This document shows positions 8,705 to 17,360 of a stretch of 21,594 nt of DNA, one piece after another (the stretch's first letter is position 1; every line of letters begins with the position of its first letter). Source of the DNA: Lunasporangiospora selenospora (lineage: Eukaryota; Mortierellomycota; Mortierellomycetes; Mortierellales; Mortierellaceae). Under the pieces are notes generated by a model. The model was not told where the DNA came from. It saw only the letters and a program-made list of their open reading frames with translations, and did not search any database. Both the position numbers and the translations under genes were made by a program. The stretch lies in assembly GCA_015680635.1 (NCBI GenBank), contig JAABOA010000007.1:1-21594 (forward strand). The letters are read 5' to 3'.

Positions 8705-11379
8705 TTAGACATGGTGGATATCAAACTTATCCTTGCGGTCAGCCTCACTCGAGTCTGTGTCCGATCCAGAGAGATGGAGATCGGCGGGAACGTCTCTCTC
8801 CCAAACCTGGTGGCGAATCAAGACTGCATCGACAGCATCACGAATGGTCAAATGGACCAATCCCTCTTCCTTCAAGAATGGGCTTGAGCCTTGGATAGAA
8901 AGAGCGCCAACACCGGTAGCACCTGGAGCAGGACGAGCAGCAGGCTTGATATCAAGCGAGTCGCGATCCTGATCGGCCTCGTTTCTGATGACGTTGGGGG
9001 TCTCCTCAATGACTTCAACTTTGTTAAGGGCGATAGGGGCGACAGGGCGTGTAATACCAGACAACTCCAGAACGTTGAGCACGTTAGCCTGGATACCGAC
9101 AAAGTGAACCTCAAAGAATGTCGAGGCGTAGTCAGTCACACCCGCATAGTCTCTGAGAAGCTCACGAAGATCGAAAAGTCCCTGGAGACCGGTCGAGTCG
9201 ACATTGTTGACAGCAGAAAAGTCAAAGATGACAGCACGCAACTTGGGAAGGTCGTCGTCGGTGATGTTCGAGTCATTTCCATGGGCGGCCTTGCGCAGGT
9301 TGCGGATGTGGACATCCATGTCATCAGACCAGAGCCTCTCCGCGGTCTCCTTAACACGTCCTCCAAATCGAGTGAACTTGTAGACTTCGTCGAGAACCCA
9401 AGACTTGAAGGCATCAGCATTGGGGAAGGTAGTGGACTCCTCGATACGGAAAACGAGGACACCGTGAGGAGCAGGAACGATATCAAGATTACGGCTGAAG
9501 GAAGAGTCGATAAACACATCGGGACGATTCTTGAGCTGGTGGAGGACACGGAAGTTGGGGCGAGCAATTCTGAAGAGGAGGACAATGAGCGAGAAACCAA
9601 CACCGGCAGCAATACCAGTCTCAACCGAGACAAAGATAGTGACCCAAAGAGCGACCTGAGACGAGAGGAAATCCCACAAGTTGATCTTGAAGAACTGGAT
9701 AAAGACGCTGGGAGGGCTGATCAAAGTAGCAACGGCAACCATAATGACGGCGGACAGGGCAGCATCAGGGATGTAGTAGAAGCTATTATCCAGAAGAGGT
9801 ATACGAACAGAAGCAACACGTGTACAAGAGTTAGCAAAAACTTGTGTGTTTGTGTGTGTGAAATATGGTCTTGTGTAATTTTCAAACAACGACACAAAAT
9901 CGCGGCCCGATATCGCAGACCCAGAACCAATCCAGCAGCATCGAACCCTCATTCGAACCGAGGTTGTGTCCTCACCACAATCACGATTTCCCTTCTCTCG
10001 GTCCAATCAACCGTACGCCCACATTCCCACACGACTGGAGTCACAAGCAAAAGAAAACTTACGCTGGAGTCAAAAAGTAAAGAGCCAATAGGACCAAAGC
10101 ACCAGTGACAAATCCGGCAAAGGGAGACTTGACACCACACTGGAACTTGACAGCGGAGCGCGAGAATGAACCAGTAACAGTGTAGGCACCAAAGAACGAG
10201 GCAGTGACATTGGCAGCACCAAGGGCAAGAAGCTCCTGGTTGGTATCGATGGCATAGCGGTTCTTGCGAGCAAAGGCCTTGGCAATAGCAATGTGTTCCA
10301 GAATGGTAGCGAGAGCAATGGCGAAGAGCTTGGGCACAATCTCGGAGAAGATCTCAGAGCTGACATGAGGAACCTGTGGTGGGGGCAAACCCGAAGGGAC
10401 AGTCTTCAAGATGGAGAGTCTGGGAGTCGTCAAGTCCTTGTTGATCGCAAACGAGGCAACAGTTGCCAAGACAGTAACAATGAAGAAACGAGAGATCTTG
10501 ACCAACTGGACAGAGAACTTGCCACGTCCCCAACGATCAACAGCCAATCCGATAGAGATCAACATGAAGAAGCCAACAAGACCGAAAACAAGATCCAACC
10601 ACGACAAAGTCTTGATAGCCTTGAACATGTTGATGATGATGTCGTAGACTGGGGCACGGTTGTTGATACCGGGCACACCCAACCACTTTGGAATCTGTTG
10701 GATAACGATAGTTGCTGCAGCGCCGGAAGTGTATCCGACCAAGACTGTTGTTGGGAAAAAATCGAGGATAATACCGAGACGAAGGACACCGAGGATCAAG
10801 GTCAGAGCACCGACACACATGCAAGAGATAGCGGCAACTTCAGGGGCGGTCATACGCCCCGAGAGTTGAGAAACAAGCTCGCCAGTAATCAAAGAGATAA
10901 CGGCAGTTGGTCCGATAGTCAAGTCCTTGGAAGTTCCCATAAAGCAATAAAAGATAGCACCAATGTAGGCAGAATACAAGCCGTGCTGGACAGGAAGACC
11001 AGCAATCTTTGCGTAAGACATTCCCTGAGGAACGACAATCAAACCAACAGTGATACCGGCAATGGTATCCCTGAGGGCCCAAGTGCGGTTGTACTTTGGC
11101 AGCCTAATTCGGGATGAAGATAAGCAGAAGTAGGTCGAATGAACTTGTTAGGATCATTCTGTGTATATTGGTGAAAAGCAGTGGGGGGGGGGTCGAGTAT
11201 CTGTCATGTAAACCACAAGCCTTGGATGCTGCCAGAAGAGGGAGTTGGAGGTTGGGAGTTGATTATTACCATTTGATGATGGGAAAGCGCTCAGTAACGT
11301 AACGGGGGGCGTTGGAGGGGAAAGCCTTGAGCCACGAGACGACATTGCGTCCGTACTGCTTCAGCTCTCGATCAGCCAT
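8705..11379 (-). CDS. SulP-family sulfate permease with C-terminal STAS domain
   Basis: Plasma-membrane sulfate uptake protein (SUL1/SUL2/CYS14 type), first step of sulfate assimilation. Exons on the minus strand are 11379-11270, 11103-10063 and 9782-8705, with introns of 166 and 280 bp; 742 residues. The N-terminus is a short cytosolic helix (MADRELKQYGRNVV). The SulP signature region is PQGMSYAKIAGLPVQHGLYS, after the split Trp37 and LPKYNRTWALRDTIAG. Many hydrophobic segments follow, with the conserved TGSFSRSAV motif and FYYIPDAALSAVI at the third exon. The STAS domain covers about 485-710 and contains FDFSAVNNVDSTGLQ (571-585, phosphorylation-type loop D-S-T-G). A linker of about 40 residues with acidic patches (SDDMDVH, DSNITDDD) is inserted in STAS, as is common in eukaryotic members. 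The tail is acidic (SGSDTDSSEAD). Codon use is strongly biased, so long antisense frames stay open. Anions other than sulfate cannot be excluded. Confidence 0.94.
9844..9860. repeat. Interrupted (GT)n in the second intron of the sulfate permease gene
   Basis: GTGTGTTTGTGTGTGTG on the plus strand, which is a CA-rich tract on the gene strand. It lies within intron 2 (9783-10062), well upstream of the acceptor. Confidence 0.8.
11182..11191. repeat. G10 homopolymer in the first intron of the sulfate permease gene
   Basis: Ten consecutive G on the plus strand (C10 on the gene strand), inside intron 1 (11104-11269). It is a possible length-variable site. Confidence 0.9.
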
Positions 11380-11567
11380 TGTGTAGATGAGGAGAGGCAG
11401 GAAAGGTGTGTCGATGGTAAAGGAGGATGGGGGTGAAGAGAGGAATGAGAATTCTACTGTGCAAATATTGAGGGTCAACAACTGTGACCAAGACTAGTGG
11501 GGGGTGGGATGGAGATGGCGGTCGAGACACAAGGAGAAGAAGAAAAGAGAAGAGGTAAAGCTAGTTC

Positions 11568-11577
11568 CTTTTATACA
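11568..11577 (-). promoter_or_regulatory. TATA box of the sulfate permease gene
   Basis: The minus strand reads TGTATAAAAG about 190 bp upstream of the permease ATG (11379). Between the box and the ATG the gene strand is strongly pyrimidine-rich (CTCTTTTCTTCTTCTCC and CCATCCTCC-like runs), the typical leader of a well-expressed fungal gene. The transcript probably begins some 25-40 bases downstream of the box, at about 11530-11545. Confidence 0.65.
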
Positions 11578-13561
11578 CGCGATCATGGTGAGCAAGACCG
11601 GGCGATGGATAAAGCTCCACGCAACTGTACTCAATGACGAATCGGACAACAGGGGATGCACAACGACGGTGGCCTTGCAACAACGACAGAACCTTAAAGG
11701 CCCGCCTCTGCCTCCCTCTGCTTGGTGTATTACGGAAGGCTAGAGCTGAGTGAGCACGACTTGGAGCGATCGCACCATTCTCAAGATCTTGCAAGCAGAC
11801 TTAAACTTCAATAGGCTTCTTTGTGCCACGCGGAACAAGCAAGGGCGGAAGTCAGCACAAGTGCCACCTTGGTCCTCCCTCGGCCCCACCATCCAGGCTG
11901 AGGACCATCGTCAATGACTGCCACGAGGAAATAGATTGGGCAAGGGCGCAGGAGAACTAGACCTGCATGGGCACAGAAGTTTAGTGCAGCCATCATGCTT
12001 TTTACCGAGGATAACAGCCACATCGAGCCACTTGTAGCCAATCAGGGGACATGAACGGAACTATCAGAGCGAATCACGAAAAGGTAAACTCTGTCCGCCC
12101 GTCTTGTTCGCTGTCCGAAGTTCACTTAAGCTGGAGTCTACCAACAGCATTTTGCTGCAAATGTAACTAACCTGCTGTCGATGCAGCAGCATCTCTGTGA
12201 GGGTCCATCTGTCCAAGGGCGGCCTTTCTCTTTTTTTTTTTTCTACGCCTCGCTGTCTGCATGGGAAATGTTTGAGAGACTAGAATAACAGAGGGATTGA
12301 ATAAAAAAATTTTGAACGCTTGGAGAGGACTGACTAGGTCCTCAATTCAATTGTGTAACCTGCAGGGGTGACGAACGGATCTTGAAGAATTGCGACATTT
12401 CGACCACGACTCTCGCGATTGCGTGTCGCTCCTAGACGGACAAACACACACACACCGGTATTCGGTACCTCTAACCTTCACACTCTTCCATTTTATCTCG
12501 TCTGTCCGTGTGTATTCTATAACATTGTTCCTTAGACCCTCCGCAGACTACTTTCCTCCGGCTTGAAGCGCAGCTCACCATAGTATATACCATCCATTGT
12601 TAGCGCTCTCTCCCATCTTCTCCTCCAAAAGCCTTTAACAAGGACATGTCGGACCCTCTTCAGTGCTGAAAGCACGATCTAATACAATAAGAACTGAAGG
12701 GGGTGCACTCGTGCCCATACTGATACACTTTTCATCTGTTACTTTTTTTTCTTTCTCCACATCTGCCTTGAATGCGGGGCAATTCATCTCTGTCGATCTC
12801 GATGTAATGGAAAACGCCTAGCATCCCGCCAATTCTCAACGGCCTCGAGGAGGGACTAAAGAGACCCTACCTCAGCTCCTTATCTCACTAGCAATCCGCT
12901 AAGAATAAGAACTGCGGGCAAGGTGATAGTGAAATTATTATTAAGACTGGTCAAAAGTTGGAGAGATAGGGTAGGGGAGGAGAACTTCATCGTTTCTACT
13001 GGATGAAAGTATCAGAGTAGGAATATATGAGGATGGACGGCCCAGGAATAACTCCCTAATATTTGATCCAAGAGTCAGTCGATTAGACTCCCCATGTCTA
13101 AGGCTGCAGTGTTCAACGCATCTTTCATTTAACACAAGGAAAGTCCATGATGACGCGATATGGTGATGTCCCAGGACTCGGGATGCACCATTACCTTTGC
13201 GCTCTTCTGGACAAGTTCTTGAAAAAATAGAGCACTTCATCCTGAACAAAACATTTTTTATTTTTTGCCAAATGGCGCGATTTCTGGCAGATGAAAAGGC
13301 CTTGAAGTGTGAGACTGGACTCGAGAAGGATTTGTGTCCCTCGAGCAGAGAAAGGATAGGAGAACAAGACCTATCGAGGTAAACTCCCCTGTTTTGTTTG
13401 CTCCTCTGGGTACTTTGAAAGTATAAGGATAAGGACAGCTTGGCTGTTCGAGTCTATGCAGGAAAAGGGGAAAGAAAGGGGCAGGTGCGTCCTCTTTCTA
13501 GGCCCCGTCGAGTCTCGTGGTCTTTCGGTGTGGGTGAGTATCTGGTCCATAGCACTGCTGT

Positions 13562-13683
13562 ATGGCAATGCCATGCTCAGCATTGAGCATGGACTCCCTC
13601 GTGTGTTGTACAGGCTCGTCGAAGGGCACGAGCAATGACCAGGCTAGTTGTTTAGCCTTCCATGAGCGATATGATGCCATATC
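13562..13683. repeat. Cluster of five perfect inverted repeats (hairpin-forming)
   Basis: Five consecutive perfect stems in 122 bp: ATGGCA/TGCCAT (13562-13567 with 13569-13574, 1-nt centre); CCATGCTCA/TGAGCATGG (13571-13579 with 13584-13592, loop GCAT); GCTCGT/ACGAGC (13614-13619 with 13628-13633); AGGCTA/TAGCCT (13641-13646 with 13653-13658); GATAT/ATATC (13668-13672 with 13679-13683). The first two share CCAT (13571-13574), so they are mutually exclusive foldings. CCATA at 13547-13551 can also pair with TATGG at 13561-13565. A structured RNA or protein-binding palindromes are possible; no family is recognised. Confidence 0.6.
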
Positions 13684-14149
13684 TCTTCTTTCATGTCCAT
13701 CTCTGAACTTTTGTTCTCACCCTACATAGCACTCTCGCCATGGATCGCCTCATTCACACCCTCAACTAGTCTTCTCACCCTATCATAATTGTACTGAAAA
13801 TACTGATTTTGAGCGCTCATTGTTATTATTACTATCTGCTTCTAGGCAGTCTAGCAAGGATATGGTCCTTTACCATTTTTATCTACAGCGAATATCGGCA
13901 GATAAAGAGAGCTGGAGATTGTCTTAAGAATTAGCCCACTCTCTTCCCTTCCTCCGTCCGTTTTATGATCCTAAAGTTATATGGAGCCGGGGATTGTAAT
14001 TCTTGGAGACTCCGAAATCTGATCATTGAGTTGAAGATCACAGTTCTGGATTATGGACGTTTTCAATTCTCCGCGACCACCAATCTGCACCCCACAAGCT
14101 ATTTTTTTTTTCTTCCAGCGCTTCATCACCCCCACGCTATGGTCCAGCG

Positions 14150-14160
14150 CCCCCCCCCCC
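14150..14160. repeat. C11 homopolymer
   Basis: Eleven C in a row, followed by T and five more C, in the gene-poor interval. Confidence 0.9.
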
Positions 14161-14553
14161 TCCCCCTTCTCCTATTGACCTCCCTTTGAGAGTGAATCAC
14201 AACCTGGGCATGAATCTTGAAAATTCTGTTTCAGGCCTGTGTGTTGTAACATAAACAAGTGGATTTACCAAAGAAGAAAAAAGTCCGTTACATGTCGGCA
14301 GAAACTCTAAAAATGATGCCATATCCCTCGCAGATACCACATGGACGTGAAGACAGACAGAAAGGGCTCTCCTCCCTCCCCCCCTCAATGCCAAAATGGC
14401 CTACTTTGTCCAATGGACAGTCCACGCCTACTTCCATCCCGATAGAGAGGCTTTGCCCACAAGCACACATGCTCACAAGAATACAGGGAATCAAAAAACG
14501 ACCCGAAGAAACGTAGGCTTGTGGGTGAACTGATTGAGTTATAAGGGAAGGGC

Positions 14554-14570
14554 GTGTGTGTGTGTGTGTG
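14554..14570. repeat. (GT)8 microsatellite
   Basis: Perfect GT dinucleotide run of 17 bases in the gene-poor interval. Confidence 0.92.
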
Positions 14571-14737
14571 CATGACCCTGGATTCGTTCTAGTCCTCCTC
14601 CAAATAGAGATCTCGCATGGCCACGGGTCCGATTCATTTCGAACAAAAGTGAACAACTGGAAATCAAGCTGTGTTGCATGTGGCGGCATAAACAGTAGTT
14701 TTGATCAAGGAACACAGAACTGTGCCTCAGGGGCAGA

Positions 14738-14749
14738 GGGGGGGGGGGG
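14738..14749. repeat. G12 homopolymer
   Basis: Twelve consecutive G preceded by GGGGCAGA, in the gene-poor interval. The length may be unreliable in sequencing. Confidence 0.9.
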
Positions 14750-15003
14750 ACAGAGTCTGCGGTTGAGATTTAGCTCTTTCCAAAAGATCTCGACTGCTGC
14801 CAGTTCCTTGCATTAGAGAAATCATAAACATGGGCAACAATTAGATGGTCTAGAAGCACTCTCGTTCGGACCCAACACTGTGTTAGGTGGCGTATCCAGC
14901 ACTCTGGTGCTTTGGGAAAGACCTCGTGTTCAGACTCCAAGAATTTCATGTTATTGGATGGCAGCCCCAGTGGAAATGTTCAGCATTGTGGAAAGGACGC
15001 CAG

Positions 15004-15048
15004 ACAACAACAACACCAACAACAACAACACCAACAGCAACAACAACA
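15004..15048. repeat. Imperfect (AAC)n trinucleotide array
   Basis: About 15 units of AAC with ACC and AGC variants. It would read as poly-Asn with Thr/Ser in one plus frame (a 68-codon ORF, 14880-15086), but that ORF has no other protein-like features. Confidence 0.85.
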
Positions 15049-16017
15049 TAAAACTAGAGAACAGTCGTAGAAACCAATCACTGTGACCCTAACACAATAT
15101 ACTCATCGCGTTTGCTAGCAGTTTTATTGCAGATCATTTTTGCTGATACCTGGATTGCTGGAAATGACTAATGTCCCAGTAAAGGAGATCATACTCAACG
15201 GTAAGGAAATGACCACCGAATCAAGAACTCTGAGCCTCCCAGGCTAGATTGGTTCCTATGGCGCGATGCCCCATTGTGTCGACTCTGAATGTAAGAGAGC
15301 CTCAACAAAGTTGATGCGGCATATCAGCTGTTAGCGAAGTGTTCACCAATGGGTAACGCCTATCTTATCGGCGGTAGTCCTACAAACCAGCAGAGTGTAG
15401 TGAGTGAACTTTCATAGTTTGTGAAGTAAATCCTATCCATCAGCAACATTGAGAGAGACTCCAGTTGGATAGGGTACAGCCTATCAGAGGGTTCTCTGAC
15501 ACGGTCTCCTAAACCAACATCAATGGTCGGACGACTGAGCGCTCCGGGGTTACAGCACTCGCTTTCCTTTGACCACAATTAATGAGTGGCTCGTATTGAC
15601 GGAACATATCTCAGAGAAAGGGGTTTCTACTGAAAACTTTTACTTTCGTTTTTAAATAATGCTGACCCATTTCTCTCTGGTATAGCGCGATTCCTCTGTC
15701 AGTCCCAAAGGAACATTTCGTCTATTGGGAATAGGATTTGCGATGGCGAATCTTGGAGTGTTACAAAGGATTGAAGGTGAGTTGAGTGAGGAGGTTATGT
15801 GGCTTGTACACAACTTTTTTTCAAGCGACCATTCATGAAGTGCGATCAGTCTGGTTAGTCTCAAATCAGTAGAACTCGACATCAGGACAGCTCAGGAAAA
15901 AAACCCGCCACCTCTAATCAGCATTCAACTTGAACACAAAAACTCTAGGAAGACAGGGTATTGACCACCATCCAAAATAAGGACAAAGAATATTTGACGA
16001 CCCTCTGGTACCGACCC

Positions 16018-16025
16018 TTTTTATA
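16018..16025 (+). promoter_or_regulatory. Possible TATA element of RPC25
   Basis: TTTTTATA followed by CAG lies 80 bp upstream of the RPC25 ATG, leaving room for a leader of about 50 bases. The match is partial, so confidence is low. Confidence 0.35.
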
Positions 16026-16104
16026 CAGCAACGCCCTTCGAGACTCCAGACACACACCAACCAGGAGTACGATATTCAAAAAGTCTTAGACGTATTCGAT
16101 AACA

Positions 16105-17206
16105 ATGTTTAACCTTGCAGAGATTAAGGACACCATCAAAATCGAGCCCTCAGGGTTCCGCAAACCGAAGGCACAGGCTATTACAGACGAGATCAATCGC
16201 AAGTATGCCAACAAGGTAATGCCAACAAGGTGGATTTACTGGTCTTTACTTTAAACCGACCTGTGAGAAGATGAAGGTTTGAGCTGGAGTGGCAATAGGA
16301 AATTATAGTAACTACTACAGGATAAGGGAGCCCAATACTCATGCTATCCACTGGTCCACCTCCCTTCTACTACCGCTAATCAATGCTTTTTATCACTTCT
16401 CTTCTCAGGTTCTACAAGATATTGGACTGTGCATTGCAATGCACGACATTCTCTATGCGAGCGAAGGATTCATTCATCACGGTGATGGGTGTAGTTATGT
16501 CACTGTTGTTTTCCGATTAGTCATCTTTCGTCCATTCGTTGGAGAGGTCCTCACCGGAAAAATTCGCTCCTGCAACCAAGAGGGCGTCCGAGGTAAATTT
16601 GCCAGACTGAACTGATTCTATTACGCTTTCTTGGAGAGAAACATTAGTGTTGGCAGCGCCCGATTTGAAAATTGCGGAGGAAATCACAAGAGAAGCTGTT
16701 TGTGACAAAACGGCGGCTCCATTTGTCCCCTTGGTTGCCTTTAGGTCTCGCAGGCATGAGGACTAATTTCGGTGTCTGTATTCCTGTATTACGATATGAT
16801 TTTCTATAGTCACTTTGGGATTCTTTGACGACATTCTTATTCCACATGGATACCTCCAGGAGAATTCAGAGTTCAATGCAGATGAGCAAGTCTGGGTCTG
16901 GATGTACGACGAAAACGAAATGTTTATGGATTTGGACGAAGATATTCGGTTCCGAGTCGAGTCGGAGCAGTTCTTTGATACTTCACCGTCGGTCAGGCCC
17001 AAGAAAGAGGGTGTTGATACTCCGGACTTGAGCGCAAACTCTGCAAAGCAAGCGCCATATTCCCTTACGGTAATGATCTACACTCTGCATGCATATCCCT
17101 TTTCCGCACAGTATAGACTTTTTTGATTGCTAACACGTACTTGCTTTCCAATTAGTGTTCGATCAACGGAGACGGACTTGGTCTACTATCCTGGTGGGGA
17201 GCATAA
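16105..17206 (+). CDS. RPC25: RNA polymerase III subunit RPC25 (RPC8, Rpb7-like stalk subunit)
   Basis: Stalk subunit of RNA polymerase III (pairs with RPC17), needed for initiation at tRNA and 5S genes. Exons are 16105-16215, 16409-16592, 16810-17069 and 17156-17206 (introns 193, 217 and 86 bp), giving 201 residues against 212 in yeast. The N-terminal Rpb7-type domain runs from MFNLAEIKDTIKI through KYANKVLQDIGLCIAMHDIL and GDGCSYVTVVFRLVIFRPF to about residue 80. The OB-fold half contains GEVLTGKIRSC, the IFDDI.IP-type motif GFFDDILIPHGYL, and VWVWMYDE with IRFRVE. The last exon encodes the diagnostic C-terminus INGDGLGLLSWWG. The start is the first ATG after the promoter and gives the canonical MF start. 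A 14-nt-period tandem duplication covers the first exon-intron junction. Converges with transketolase 154 bp downstream. Confidence 0.95.
16205..16231 (+). repeat. Tandem duplication of the RPC25 exon 1 splice donor
   Basis: The 13 bases ATGCCAACAAGGT occur at 16205-16217 and again at 16219-16231. The first copy contains the real donor AAG|GTAATG; the second offers AAG|GTGGAT 14 bases downstream. Use of the second donor would add 14 nt and shift the frame. Confidence 0.9.
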
Positions 17207-17273
17207 CCATAGTTGAGAACAAGTAGCACATGTACATCACAGCATCAGCACGATTCGGCATCAACAATAATAT

Positions 17274-17279
17274 TTTATT
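17274..17279 (-). terminator. Probable polyadenylation signal of transketolase (AATAAA on minus strand)
   Basis: TTTATT on the plus strand gives AATAAA on the transketolase strand, 82-87 bases past its stop codon. The surrounding AT-rich block (about 17264-17290) also follows the RPC25 stop at 17206 on the other strand, so the two convergent genes may share a bidirectional 3'-end region. Confidence 0.45.
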
Positions 17280-17360
17280 CAATATTTTCTCAGAATCCCA
17301 ATGGAGCATATAAAGCAATTTGGCAATTGGATGGAAGGGTGTCCCTTTAAGCATAGACTC

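Larger units (their letters stand above)
11600..16010. other. Long gene-poor interval
   Basis: About 4.4 kb between the permease promoter and RPC25 in which I find no supportable gene. The longest open frame is 133 codons (minus, 14288-14689) and includes the GT microsatellite as His/Thr repeats; it has no domain. Scanning both strands for tRNA B-boxes (GGTTCRANTCC), U1/U2/U4/U6 signatures and 5S-like sequence gave nothing convincing. What is present: T-runs at about 12230, 12747 and 14102, C- and G-homopolymers, a GT array, an AAC array and a palindrome cluster (13562-13683). It must hold the distal promoters of the two divergent flanking genes. It could also hold a lineage-specific non-coding RNA or decayed sequence. 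Confidence 0.55.

Noticed and set aside
13138-13245. Box C-like ATGATGA (about 13147) with a CTGA (13242), and a GGAAAGTCC resembling an RNase P RNA core motif
   Set aside because: There is no terminal stem around the C and D boxes, no C'/D' pair, and no other conserved RNase P region nearby. The motifs are too short to support an RNA gene.
14259-14516. Plus-strand ORF beginning with an NLS-like LPKKKKVR
   Set aside because: The basic motif lies upstream of the first ATG (the frame opens at GTG), so it would not be translated in a normal model. The rest has no recognisable feature.
14288-14689. Minus-strand ORF of 133 codons in the gene-poor interval
   Set aside because: No domain, no promoter, and the GT microsatellite appears as His-Thr repeats. 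The composition looks like translated non-coding DNA.
14880-15086. Plus-strand ORF with a poly-Asn tract
   Set aside because: The Asn run comes only from the AAC microsatellite, and the flanking residues show no conserved pattern.
15085-15096. ACCCTAAC, resembling a telomerase RNA template for TTAGGG repeats
   Set aside because: Only 8 matching bases, which is expected by chance over several kilobases. No flanking pseudoknot or other telomerase RNA feature is visible.
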